From NCBI RefSeq assembly GCF_041379765.1, contig NZ_CP166919.1, positions 2,666,001 through 2,730,000 on the forward strand: a DNA stretch of 64,000 nt, given 5' to 3'. Each line of letters opens with the position of its first letter. The stretch's first letter is position 1. A model generated the notes under the pieces. That model saw only the letters and a list, made by a program, of their open reading frames with translations, searched no databases and was not told where the DNA came from. This DNA comes from Thalassotalea sp. Sam97. GTDB lineage: Bacteria; Pseudomonadota; Gammaproteobacteria; Enterobacterales; Alteromonadaceae. Shown here in pieces: positions 17,500 to 25,598 of this stretch. Position numbers and translations under genes: made by a program.

Positions 17500-17913
17500 A
17501 TGAACATTCATAACATTGCTGACCACCTAAACGGACTTGGAGATAACTCATTCACAGGTTTGTCATTTGACTGTCAACCGATCTCGGGCGACGTCGATGT
17601 ATTACAAATTACCATTGAAGGGCGTGAAGAGTTACCGATATTTTTATCTGTTACTGATGATCAAATACTTTGCATCACCTATCTATGGGGCGAAGGCGAA
17701 GTCAAAGCAGAAAAACGCACTGAGATGCTAGAAGCAATGCTAGAAATGAGCATTCCTATGCCATTATCTTCATTTTCAAAAATTGCCGATAAATACGTTA
17801 TCTTTGGTGCATTATCAACATCATCGGCATTTAATGACATTGAGCACGAATTAGCCGTGCTAAGCAACAACGCTATCGAAGTGATAGCAGATATGGACGA
17901 ATTTTTAGTTTAA
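17500..17913 (+). CDS. DUF2170 family protein (YjfI-like)
   Basis: The start at 17500 is preferred to the ATG 12 bases upstream because GAGGA lies five bases before it. The 137-residue acidic soluble protein has the DUF2170 pattern: an N-terminal HLNGLG segment, a beta-rich middle (EELPIFLSVTDDQILCITYLW), then EMLEAMLEMSIPMPLSSF. E. coli YjfI belongs here and precedes the PspA paralogue YjfJ, the same order as in this window. The function is unknown; the conserved pairing suggests it binds or regulates the PspA-like partner. Two palindromic operators lie upstream. Confidence 0.8.
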   Translation: MNIHNIADHLNGLGDNSFTGLSFDCQPISGDVDVLQITIEGREELPIFLSVTDDQILCITYLWGEGEVKAEKRTEMLEAMLEMSIPMPLSSFSKIADKYVIFGALSTSSAFNDIEHELAVLSNNAIEVIADMDEFLV

Positions 17914-17924
17914 GCGGAGTTATT

Positions 17925-18614
17925 ATGAGTATTTTCAAAAAAATTATGACTGCCATTCGTGGTGGTGCAACAGAAATTGGTGAAGGCATTGTTGATGCAA
18001 ATTCAACCCGTATTTTTGAACAAGAAATCCGCGACGCAGAAAATCACTTAACCAAAGCTAAGCGCGATTTAACATCGGTGATGGCGCAACAAATGGCGGC
18101 AAGCCGTGAAGTTGACCGTCTAAAGCGCGAAGTTGTTGAGCACGAAGGCTACGCCGGCCAAGCATTAGAGCAAGGTAATGAATCACTAGCCCTACAGGTT
18201 GCTGAAAAGATTGCTAACTTAGAATCAGAGCTTGCTACGCAGCAACAAGCACTAGATAGCTTCAGCACGAATGCCGATAGATTAAAAGAGTTAGTGAAAA
18301 AGTCCGAGCGTCAAGTGGCTGAATATAAGCGCCAATTGTCTATGGTTAAGACAACCGACAGTGTACAAAAAGCAACGTCGGCGATTACCGATAATTTTGC
18401 ATCAAGCAATTCAAAACTGCTTAATGCCAAAGACTCTCTAGAGCGCATCAAAGCCAAGCAACAAAAATTTGATGATCAATTAAAAGCGGCAGAGGTACTG
18501 GAAGCTGAAGATTCTGACGCTAGCTTAGCAGCGCAATTAAAAGCAGCCGGTATCGGTGCTCAAGATAACAGCGCAAACTCAGTGCTAGAGCGCATTAAGG
18601 CGAAGCAAAAGTAA
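17925..18614 (+). CDS. PspA/IM30 family protein (YjfJ-like)
   Basis: The 229-residue protein is almost entirely coiled coil: an amphipathic N-terminus (SIFKKIMTAIRGG) that can contact membranes, then long heptad-rich helices to about residue 160. PspA family members form ESCRT-III-like assemblies that bind and repair stressed inner membranes. The C-terminal part carries LERIKAKQ twice (near residue 168 and at the very end). It begins 12 bases after the DUF2170 gene and ends in a strong terminator. There is no PspF, PspB or PspC nearby, so it is the YjfJ-type paralogue and not the classical pspA operon. Confidence 0.88.
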   Translation: MSIFKKIMTAIRGGATEIGEGIVDANSTRIFEQEIRDAENHLTKAKRDLTSVMAQQMAASREVDRLKREVVEHEGYAGQALEQGNESLALQVAEKIANLESELATQQQALDSFSTNADRLKELVKKSERQVAEYKRQLSMVKTTDSVQKATSAITDNFASSNSKLLNAKDSLERIKAKQQKFDDQLKAAEVLEAEDSDASLAAQLKAAGIGAQDNSANSVLERIKAKQK

Positions 18615-18634
18615 TCGCCTTCAACCGCAATAAC

Positions 18635-18662
18635 AGCAACGCCCCATGGCGTTGCTTTTTTT
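18635..18662 (+). terminator. Terminator after the PspA-like gene
   Basis: Nine-bp stem AGCAACGCC / GGCGTTGCT with a CCAT loop and a run of seven T. It ends transcription just before the MITE, cutting off the downstream DUF4178-like gene unless there is read-through or a promoter in the element. Confidence 0.9.
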
Positions 18663-18926
18663 GGGGCTGTTGACCTTTGTGATATGAATTTTGTTCGAAT
18701 TAAAAGGGATTTAATCGAGGCGCAGTGAGAGTGGTATGGTTATTCCATACGAACGAACTGCAACAACGAAAAAATTACTTTTAAGCGAATCCATAGGACA
18801 GCGTTTTTTGAGTATTTTTACAGCGTTATTACTTACTCATGTGGAATAACCACACGTCATAAGCGCTGCCTTGTAAAAACACTCACTAAACCGCTGCAAA
18901 AACATACAGCAAAGGTCAACAGCCCC
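18663..18926. mobile_element. 264-bp MITE with 17-bp terminal inverted repeats
   Basis: The ends are exact inverted repeats: GGGGCTGTTGACCTTTG at 18663-18679 and its complement at 18910-18926. The inside is an imperfect palindrome: TGGTTATTCCA (18737-18747) and its complement (18842-18852) lie exactly 74 bases from each end, and each forms its own small hairpin (18734-18750 and 18840-18854). No reading frame of note is present, so it is non-autonomous. No clear target-site duplication is visible; the left end abuts the terminator T-run. It sits between the PspA-like and DUF4178-like genes. Confidence 0.85.
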
Positions 18927-18948
18927 GTATTTATAGTGGTAGATTTTT

Positions 18949-19584
18949 ATGAGCTTTCTAAAGAAACTTTTTAACAAACCAACAGAGCAGCGAAAATTAA
19001 CGCAAGTGGCCGATTTACGCAAAGGCGATATTTTTGTTCTTGATGATAGTTTTGCCTTGCCTGAGCTGTTGCGCGGTCAGCAATTTGAAGTCAGCGCAGT
19101 GAATAGCTATGAGTATGAGCATCACACTGAAACCGAATGGGTGCTACAAAATCACGCCGATCAGCAACTTTATTTATCACTCTATGTTGATGACAAAACC
19201 TACCTAAAGTTATCAATTAAACTTGCTCACGAAGATGTCGAAGCCCTATTTGATTTAGAGCAATTTGCTGATGTTTTTGAGGAAGGTGACTGCATCATTG
19301 AACGACGACGAGATAATCAGCAAACACAAGGTTTTTCGTGCCCTCAGTACCGCCAGTATACGTTCGCTAAAGTGGGCTTTTTTCATCGTAAAGATCACCG
19401 TAACGAAAATCTCAGTGAGTACGTCGGTAAAGATCAAGGTGAACGCTTTGAGTTATTCCAACTTGAAGGCAGTGACGATCGCTATGGCATTGATATCGAA
19501 GTTTGGGAAGATGGCGATACCGACGTGTTTTTACATTTATATCGACCATTAACCGACGTAAAAGATATGTATCCTGGAAGCTAA
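18949..19584 (+). CDS. DUF4178/DUF2491-like protein of the PspA island
   Basis: A 211-residue acidic soluble protein. After a basic start (MSFLKKLFNKP) comes a beta-rich domain with LRKGDIFVLDD, a FEVSAVNSYEY segment, TEWVLQN and QLYLSLYVDD, resembling DUF4178 domains that accompany DUF350 and aminopropyltransferase genes; E. coli YjfK (DUF2491) fills the equivalent slot. I cannot settle which family without a profile search. Its upstream region is largely the MITE, so its promoter is either within the element, in the 22 bases after it, or it depends on read-through. The stop is one base from the next gene. Confidence 0.65.
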   Translation: MSFLKKLFNKPTEQRKLTQVADLRKGDIFVLDDSFALPELLRGQQFEVSAVNSYEYEHHTETEWVLQNHADQQLYLSLYVDDKTYLKLSIKLAHEDVEALFDLEQFADVFEEGDCIIERRRDNQQTQGFSCPQYRQYTFAKVGFFHRKDHRNENLSEYVGKDQGERFELFQLEGSDDRYGIDIEVWEDGDTDVFLHLYRPLTDVKDMYPGS

Positions 19585-19585
19585 T

Positions 19586-19909
19586 ATGAATAATCGTAAA
19601 GTACCAGAAAAGTGGCAGTCTAACATTAAAGCGGTAAAAGCGGTGCAAGTCGCTTTTGACATGGATGAGAAGGTACAAAAAGAAATTCGTAAAGCGGCGG
19701 TAGAAGCGGGTTTAAGTCCGTCAGATCAAATTCGTAAGATTCTCGGCCTTACTGTGCATAAAAAACCCAAACGCCCGCGTTTGACGGTTTCATTAAGTCC
19801 CGAAGATTATCAAGAGCTAGGCGAAAAGTACGGCATCCCCGCCGAACAGCAACTGGATATAAAAAGACGTTTAATGGAAGAATTAATCGAATTCGTCCAA
19901 CAAAACTAA
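19586..19909 (+). CDS. Small protein with two ribbon-helix-helix-like segments, candidate island regulator
   Basis: The 107-residue protein starts one base after the previous stop (TAATATG), so it is translationally coupled. Residues about 15-52 read as a ribbon-helix-helix: strand VQVAFDMDEKV, helix KEIRKAAVEAG, then LSPSDQIRKILGL. Residues about 60-102 repeat the pattern (RLTVSLSPEDYQELGEKYG, then DIKRRLMEELIEF), joined by a basic linker KKPKRPR. RHH proteins bind short palindromes, and the island carries three copies of GACATATTATGTC. DNA binding is inferred; the protein could instead be a PspA partner. Confidence 0.6.
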   Translation: MNNRKVPEKWQSNIKAVKAVQVAFDMDEKVQKEIRKAAVEAGLSPSDQIRKILGLTVHKKPKRPRLTVSLSPEDYQELGEKYGIPAEQQLDIKRRLMEELIEFVQQN

Positions 19910-19976
19910 CCATGTTGATCTGAGTTTACTCATTCTGCTGTTTATTGAGTTATTCTCCAAAGAGAAAAACAGCTCT

Positions 19977-20012
19977 AATAACAAGCCCGCTACTCGACGC
20001 TGGCTTGTTATT
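19977..20012. terminator. Terminator between the PspA island and ygiF
   Basis: Perfect 11-bp stem AATAACAAGCC / GGCTTGTTATT with a 14-base loop, between convergent genes. The U-run is weak. Confidence 0.6.
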
Positions 20013-20042
20013 ATCGATATCGAAAGCGATATAAACAGGTTA

Positions 20043-21548
20043 TCACAACCAATAAGGCCTCAAAGTAAAGGCCACTTGTCGACATTGCTCTAATGCCAAC
20101 AACAAAACATCGATTTTTTCATCAATCCACATCACTAAGTTCGTCGCAGGTTGTTCACCATGTTGTTGCAAATAGTGCTTTAAAAAATATAACGTTTCTA
20201 ATTCATCGACACCCTGATGGATATCAAGCCACGGACCACGGTATTCTTGTCGATTAGAGTCCATAAACAATCGACCAAACCAACACCCTGTTAATAAACT
20301 GAATATCACCTGTTTATGATGGTTAATATAATCCGTTGCGCCAAGGTCAATATCGGCTGCCATATGCTCATGCAAAGAGTCGCGGTGTATCGACAACCAA
20401 CTTTTCGCAAGATCCATAAGCGTTGTGTCTGTTTGCAACGTTGTCCAATCGGCAATAGTCAGCTGCAACATAGACAGTTGCAGTAAATTAAACTGCTCGC
20501 TCATCAATAACGCAGCAACATCATTTACATCTACTAACTGGTGTTTTTGCTCTTTAAGTTGCTCGAGTAATAAGTCGCTGTTTTCAATTTTGCGGCGATA
20601 ATTACCTTTTTTATCGGTCAACTCCTTAATTTGACAAGCCGTTTTAACCCAACAAAGTTCGGTCAATATATGTTTAATCTGCTGCCTTAACAAATCGGCC
20701 TGTTGCTCAGGCAAGTAATCTTTATACAGCCAAATACCGTGACGAACTAATGCCAGCGTATCGGTAATACGCTTAAGCACCAGCAAATCATGGTCGTTTA
20801 AATATCGCTCTATTTGAGCTTGCATATACGTTAAGCACTGACCAAGACCAGCTTGAAATGAATGGATTAGATCATCGTCAGGGGTAAGCGCTAAAACCAA
20901 ATCTCGATCGTCATCTAGCGGCGACTCGTCTTGCAGATTAGCCAATTGATAACCCCGTGCGGCCTTACTCTGCACACCTGGACGCATAGTAAACTCAGCA
21001 AATAACAACTTAGCCAAATCAAAAATAAATGAACTGTCGCCATCAATAAGCTCTATTTCAAGTTCGTGGATGCCAACATTATGTTGTGAATTGGCAATCG
21101 TGCCTGAGTCAAACACCAATTCGAGTTGATTGCCTTGTGGATCGCTGATCATATAGCTGCTGCGCACAAAGTTTGTGGTAAATAAACGCTGTAGACGAAT
21201 GTTTATTTGCTCAACATCTATCGTCTCCGGCCAAATCGTGGCGTCAAATAACGCCAAATCAGGCACATTAGAGTCGACCATCACATTAAACTCAGGTCTT
21301 TGGTGCAGGCCACCGATCACTGTTCCAGCTAATTTAATCGTTTGCTCTTTACTGGCGTCTTCAAATTCGCGAATGCGAAGCCCAATATCGGCGTTACGCA
21401 GAGCGAGCTCTGGGGTGTCGTAGTAGCTATTTATTAGGTGCTTTTTAGAATGCGTGTAGGCAATATTGTGACGTGTTAATAAACCAGCCAGTTTATTATC
21501 TACATCGTCGTCTTTGAGTAGATACTTTAGTTCTATTTCGGTGTTCAT
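20043..21548 (-). CDS. ygiF: CYTH-CHAD inorganic triphosphatase, YgiF type
   Basis: The N-terminal CYTH domain starts with the signature EIELK (residues 4-8) and has paired basic/acidic strands (RIREFED, EFNVMVDS) that line the triphosphate tunnel. The C-terminal half from about residue 220 is a helical CHAD domain, thought to bind polyphosphate. E. coli YgiF is an inorganic triphosphatase and lies beside glnE; here the PspA island separates them. At 501 residues it is longer than the E. coli protein (about 433). Confidence 0.85.
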   Translation of the reverse strand: MNTEIELKYLLKDDDVDNKLAGLLTRHNIAYTHSKKHLINSYYDTPELALRNADIGLRIREFEDASKEQTIKLAGTVIGGLHQRPEFNVMVDSNVPDLALFDATIWPETIDVEQINIRLQRLFTTNFVRSSYMISDPQGNQLELVFDSGTIANSQHNVGIHELEIELIDGDSSFIFDLAKLLFAEFTMRPGVQSKAARGYQLANLQDESPLDDDRDLVLALTPDDDLIHSFQAGLGQCLTYMQAQIERYLNDHDLLVLKRITDTLALVRHGIWLYKDYLPEQQADLLRQQIKHILTELCWVKTACQIKELTDKKGNYRRKIENSDLLLEQLKEQKHQLVDVNDVAALLMSEQFNLLQLSMLQLTIADWTTLQTDTTLMDLAKSWLSIHRDSLHEHMAADIDLGATDYINHHKQVIFSLLTGCWFGRLFMDSNRQEYRGPWLDIHQGVDELETLYFLKHYLQQHGEQPATNLVMWIDEKIDVLLLALEQCRQVAFTLRPYWL

Positions 21549-21828
21549 CGACAGTGATGAAAGCTCGCAAAAGGGTGATACGTTAACAATACAAAAGCTT
21601 TATCTTGCTGGCAATAGCAGAGCAGGCAAAATAGACGCAAAATATCCCCAAACAAGGCCACAACGGCAGATCAAGATATTCTCAACTTAGGGTTGGGCGC
21701 TTATCGATTATGGGGTACACTATTTGCTCGTTACGTTTGGCTATGCACAGCATATGTTATTTCTAGAATAACCGCTGGTCGTAATATCAGAATTTATAAG
21801 ATTTAATGCGAAAACCAGGTTGTACACT

Positions 21829-22419
21829 ATGCGCTATTTAACTTCACTGTTCATCTCAGTATTGATGATGACTAGCCCTCTTGTTCAGGCAACAACAGAA
21901 GCAAGCATCAATCGCTATATCAGCGATGACCTATTTATTTATTTTCATTCGGGTCCTGGTACACAGTATCGTATCCTTGGCAGCATTGACGCAGGTAGCG
22001 AAGTTGACCTAACAGGCGCAAAGCAAAACGGCTTTAGCGAAATTATTGATAGCAAGCAACGTCAAGGTTGGGTTGATGACAAGTTTTTGAGCGAGCAGCC
22101 AGGCTTGCGCCACGTTGCCGAACAACTCAATCAAGAATTACAATCCAGCCAGCAGCAATTACTTAGCATCAATACGGCACTGGAAGATAAGCAAGCCACC
22201 ATTGCCACTCAGTTAAGCAAAATAAATGACCTCGCAAATCAAAACAATAAGCTAGTCAAAGTCAATCAAGAACTTAGCGAACAACTAGATACCAAAGGTC
22301 TAGACATTAAAGTGACCTACTTTAGCTACGGCGCCGGTGTCTTATTGTTAGGCTTATTCGCTGGTTTAGTACTACCTAGATTAGTGAAACCGAAAAGCAA
22401 TTACTCATCATGGGGCTAG
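21829..22419 (+). CDS. ygiM: SH3-domain protein YgiM
   Basis: A 196-residue envelope protein: signal peptide (about residues 1-22, ending VQA), a bacterial SH3 domain (FIYFHSGPGTQYRILGSIDAGSEV, then GWVDDKFL), a Gln-rich coiled coil (about 95-160) and a C-terminal membrane helix (YGAGVLLLGLFAGLVLPRLV) followed by basic residues. This is the YgiM (TIGR04211) layout. The ATG at 21829 gives a normal signal peptide; a TTG three codons upstream is less likely. In E. coli ygiM lies beside cca; here leuABCD and gspAB come between. Likely a cell-wall-associated structural protein. Confidence 0.85.
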   Translation: MRYLTSLFISVLMMTSPLVQATTEASINRYISDDLFIYFHSGPGTQYRILGSIDAGSEVDLTGAKQNGFSEIIDSKQRQGWVDDKFLSEQPGLRHVAEQLNQELQSSQQQLLSINTALEDKQATIATQLSKINDLANQNNKLVKVNQELSEQLDTKGLDIKVTYFSYGAGVLLLGLFAGLVLPRLVKPKSNYSSWG

Positions 22420-22456
22420 ATGCGATTACCCCCTAGCAGTCACAAGACAAATAAAC

Positions 22457-22490
22457 GGCATTAAGGGCGTTTCAGAGCGCACTTAATGCC
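22457..22490. repeat. Inverted repeat in the gap after ygiM
   Basis: GGCATTAAG at 22457-22465 and CTTAATGCC at 22482-22490 form a 9-bp stem that can extend through GGCG/GCGC pairing. No U-run follows (CCTCCCTCCT), so termination is doubtful. The rest of 22420-22700 shows no gene that I can support. Confidence 0.5.
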
Positions 22491-22706
22491 CCTCCCTCCT
22501 CAATCAAATCTAAAATCTTCGAATTGCTTTGTGATTTCGCAAAGCCATGTCTACCGTTATCATCGTTGGCAGTATTCAGCCGATAACTTTCCCCTTGCAC
22601 AGATCCTACAGCTTGCCATCGACACGATACGCGCATAATCGCCTACTCTCTCTGCCTGCAAAATAGTCCACACCAACGATAATGTTAAAAACTCGTTAAT
22701 TTCGTA

Positions 22707-22735
22707 TTGACAGTGTTGAATAAAGACTCTAGTGT
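22707..22735 (+). promoter_or_regulatory. Predicted sigma-70 promoter of the leu operon
   Basis: TTGACA at 22707-22712, a 17-base spacer, then TAGTGT at 22730-22735. Transcription would start near 22742, about 30 bases before the leader peptide start. Confidence 0.6.
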
Positions 22736-22771
22736 TTAATAAACATGCTAATTCAATCAAAAGAATACAAC

Positions 22772-22837
22772 ATGAATCATCACTTTAATGCTATTGACCT
22801 CTTAATGCTCCTTCTGAGTCACATCAGCGGGCGTTAA
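22772..22837 (+). CDS. leuL: leu operon leader peptide
   Basis: A 21-residue peptide with five Leu in six codons (Leu-Leu-Met-Leu-Leu-Leu, codons 10-15; CTC TTA ATG CTC CTT CTG), ending in TAA. It sits between the promoter and an intrinsic terminator upstream of leuA, as in enterobacterial leuL. Ribosome stalling at these codons when charged tRNA-Leu is scarce would prevent terminator formation. The peptide sequence itself is not like E. coli LeuL apart from the Leu run. Confidence 0.8.
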   Translation: MNHHFNAIDLLMLLLSHISGR

Positions 22838-22863
22838 CTTATGTGAATAGCACTTAAAGTAAC

Positions 22864-22894
22864 AAAAAACCCGCACATCAATGGCGGGTTTTTT
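22864..22894 (+). terminator. Attenuator terminator of the leu operon
   Basis: AAAAAACCCGC pairs with GCGGGTTTTTT across an 8-9 base loop, with a six-T run. It lies 27 bases after the leader peptide stop and 47 bases before leuA. Confidence 0.85.
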
Positions 22895-22940
22895 CGTTCT
22901 TACACCGCCAGTTGCGATAACGTAAACAAGGAATTCGGCT

Positions 22941-24506
22941 ATGACGGATAATGTCATTATTTTTGATACAACCTTGCGCGATGGGGAGCAAGCGTTAAGC
23001 GCTAGCTTATCAGTTCATGAAAAATTACAAATCGCTTTAGCCATCGAGCGTCTCGGCGCCGATGTTATGGAGGTGGGCTTTCCAGTCTCATCACCAGGTG
23101 ATTTTGAGTCGGTACAAACAATCGCCAAAGCGCTAACTCGTAGTCGCGTATGTGGTTTATCAAGAGCCGTCAAAGCCGATATTCAAGCTTGTGCTGATGC
23201 TATGAGTGTTGCTGAGGCGTTTCGTATCCACACCTTCATTTCAACATCTGATGTCCATGTAGAGCAGAAACTAAAAAAAAATTTTACCGACGTACAACAA
23301 ATGGCGGTTGATGCCGTTAAATTTGCTCGTCGCTTTACCAACGATGTTGAGTTTTCTTGTGAAGATGCAGGTCGTACACCAATAGATAACCTATGCCGTA
23401 TGGTAGAGGCTGCCATTAATGCCGGCGCAACCACCGTGAATATTCCAGATACGGTCGGTTATACCCTGCCACATGAGTTTTCAGGCATTATATCCAACCT
23501 ATTTAATCGCGTACCAAACATCGACAAAGCCGTTATTTCAGTACATTGTCATAATGACTTGGGTTTGAGCGTTGCTAACTCCGTTGCTGCGCTTCAGGCT
23601 GGTGCCCGTCAAATTGAATGCACAGTTAACGGCATAGGCGAGCGCGCTGGCAATTGCAGCTTAGAAGAAGTCGCAATGATCCTTAAAACGCGCCACGATT
23701 TATTAACGCTCAACACCAATATTCAGCACAAAGAGATCGCTCGCACCTCAAAATTAGTGAGCCAAATTTGTAATATGCCAGTGCAGCCGAACAAGGCGAT
23801 TGTTGGCGCAAATGCGTTTTCGCATTCCTCAGGAATCCATCAGGATGGTATGTTAAAAAGTGCCGACACCTACGAAATCATGACACCAGAAAGTGTCGGC
23901 ATTAGTCAAACCAAGTTGAACTTAACCTCGCGTAGCGGTCGTCACGTCATCAAACATCGCATGCAACAGCTAGGTTATCACGAAAGCGACTATCAACTGG
24001 ATGATTTGTATGCCGATTTTCTAGGTCTTGCAGATAAGAAGGGTCAAGTTTTTGACGACGATTTAGAAGCTTTATTGTTCAGCAAACAGCAACAAGACAC
24101 CAGCGACACCTACAAAATTGATTACTTGAGCGTTCACTCTGGTAGTGGCGAGTTTGCAACTGCAAGTATCAAACTGCTTTGCAACGACCAGGCAACAATA
24201 AAATCCGCGACAGGGAATGGCCCTGTCGATGCCCTATACCGCGCTATCAAGCAGGCAGTTGATATTAATTTTGATGTATCAGATTACAAAATATCCAATA
24301 AAGGAGAAGGTGAAGATGGTCTTGGTCAAGCCGACTTAGTTGTCAGCTATCAAGGCCGTAAATATCACGGCTATGGACTTGAAACTGACGTCATAGAAGC
24401 CTCAGCAAAGGCGCTTATCAACGCCTTAAATAATATTGCCAGAGCAGAACAGGTTGCCTGGCTAAAACAACAAGCAAAAACTCAACAAACAGTACAAGGA
24501 GTATAA
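22941..24506 (+). CDS. leuA: 2-isopropylmalate synthase
   Basis: LeuA condenses acetyl-CoA with 2-ketoisovalerate, the first step specific to leucine synthesis. The catalytic TIM barrel starts with the DTTLRDGEQ motif and has the metal-binding HCHNDLG and the NGIGERAGN segments. A C-terminal regulatory domain (from about residue 390) binds leucine for feedback inhibition. The 521-residue length matches E. coli (523). AAGGAA precedes the ATG. First gene of leuABCD, under leader-peptide attenuation. Confidence 0.97.
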   Translation: MTDNVIIFDTTLRDGEQALSASLSVHEKLQIALAIERLGADVMEVGFPVSSPGDFESVQTIAKALTRSRVCGLSRAVKADIQACADAMSVAEAFRIHTFISTSDVHVEQKLKKNFTDVQQMAVDAVKFARRFTNDVEFSCEDAGRTPIDNLCRMVEAAINAGATTVNIPDTVGYTLPHEFSGIISNLFNRVPNIDKAVISVHCHNDLGLSVANSVAALQAGARQIECTVNGIGERAGNCSLEEVAMILKTRHDLLTLNTNIQHKEIARTSKLVSQICNMPVQPNKAIVGANAFSHSSGIHQDGMLKSADTYEIMTPESVGISQTKLNLTSRSGRHVIKHRMQQLGYHESDYQLDDLYADFLGLADKKGQVFDDDLEALLFSKQQQDTSDTYKIDYLSVHSGSGEFATASIKLLCNDQATIKSATGNGPVDALYRAIKQAVDINFDVSDYKISNKGEGEDGLGQADLVVSYQGRKYHGYGLETDVIEASAKALINALNNIARAEQVAWLKQQAKTQQTVQGV

Positions 24507-24509
24507 CCT

Positions 24510-25589
24510 GTGGCGAAAATTGCAGTACTAGCCGGTGACGGCATTGGCCCAGAAATTATGGCAGAAGCAGTCAAGGTTCTTGATGCTGTTGCGACTAAGT
24601 TTAAATTGAACTTTGTTCTTAACGAATATGATGTTGGTGGCCTCGCTATCGACAAACATGGCACCGCATTGCCTCAAGCTACCGTTAATGGCTGTGAACA
24701 GGCCGATGCGATACTATTTGGCAGCGTTGGTGGCCCTAAGTGGGCTAATTTACCGCCAGCAGAACAACCTGAGCGCTGTGCGCTACTTAATTTACGCGAA
24801 CATTTTCAACTATTTTGCAATATGCGACCAGCAACGCTGCAACCAGCGTTAAGTCACTTATCAACACTGCGTGCCGATATTGCCGAGCCAGGATTTGATG
24901 TGTTGGTGATCCGCGAATTAACTGGCGACATTTACTTTGGCGAACCTAAAGGCCGTCGTGGTGAAGGTGAACAAGAAACCGCCTTTGATACCATGCTTTA
25001 CTCACGCCATGAAATCAAACGCATCGCCCACTTAGCCTTTAAATCGGCGCAAAAACGTCAGCACAAAGTCACGTCGGTAGATAAAGCCAATGTACTGGCG
25101 ACCAGTCAACTTTGGCGGCAAGTCGTTGAAGAAGTGGCAACCGACTACCCTGACGTTAGCTATGAGCATTTATATGTTGATAATGCGGCGATGCAACTGG
25201 TTCGCGATCCAAACCAATTTGATGTCATGCTTTGTCCTAATCTATTTGGTGACATCCTGTCCGATATCATAGCCATGATCACCGGCTCAATGGGCATGTT
25301 ACCTTCGGCAAGTACCAATCAAGCAGGATTTGGGTTGTATGAGCCCGCCGGCGGTTCAGCACCAGATATTGCTGGCCTTGGCATCGCTAACCCTATTGCC
25401 CAAATCTTATCGGCATCCTTACTATTGCGTTATAGCTTAAATCATAGCGATGCTGCTGATGCCATTGAACAGGCGGTTGGTAAAGCATTAACGGCCGGTT
25501 TTATGTCCGCTGACTTATTACCAGCAGAGCAACGCCACCAAGCAAAATCAACCAGCGAAATCGGCGATTTTATTGCCGCTAATATTTAG
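24510..25589 (+). CDS. leuB: 3-isopropylmalate dehydrogenase
   Basis: LeuB oxidises and decarboxylates 3-isopropylmalate with NAD+. Seen in the sequence: VLAGDGIGPEIMAEAVKVL at the N-terminus, RELTGDIYFGEPKGR in the substrate site, and the GDILSDI and GLYEPAGGSAPDIAG motifs that bind metal and NAD+. It starts with GTG at 24510, four bases after leuA, with AAGGAG placed seven bases upstream. 359 residues, the normal length. Confidence 0.97.
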   Translation: MAKIAVLAGDGIGPEIMAEAVKVLDAVATKFKLNFVLNEYDVGGLAIDKHGTALPQATVNGCEQADAILFGSVGGPKWANLPPAEQPERCALLNLREHFQLFCNMRPATLQPALSHLSTLRADIAEPGFDVLVIRELTGDIYFGEPKGRRGEGEQETAFDTMLYSRHEIKRIAHLAFKSAQKRQHKVTSVDKANVLATSQLWRQVVEEVATDYPDVSYEHLYVDNAAMQLVRDPNQFDVMLCPNLFGDILSDIIAMITGSMGMLPSASTNQAGFGLYEPAGGSAPDIAGLGIANPIAQILSASLLLRYSLNHSDAADAIEQAVGKALTAGFMSADLLPAEQRHQAKSTSEIGDFIAANI

Positions 25590-25598
25590 GGGACTAAG

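Noticed and set aside
17925..18614. Classical pspABC envelope-stress operon
   Set aside because: There is no pspF, pspB or pspC and no sigma-54 promoter upstream; the DUF2170 partner identifies the YjfJ-type paralogue.
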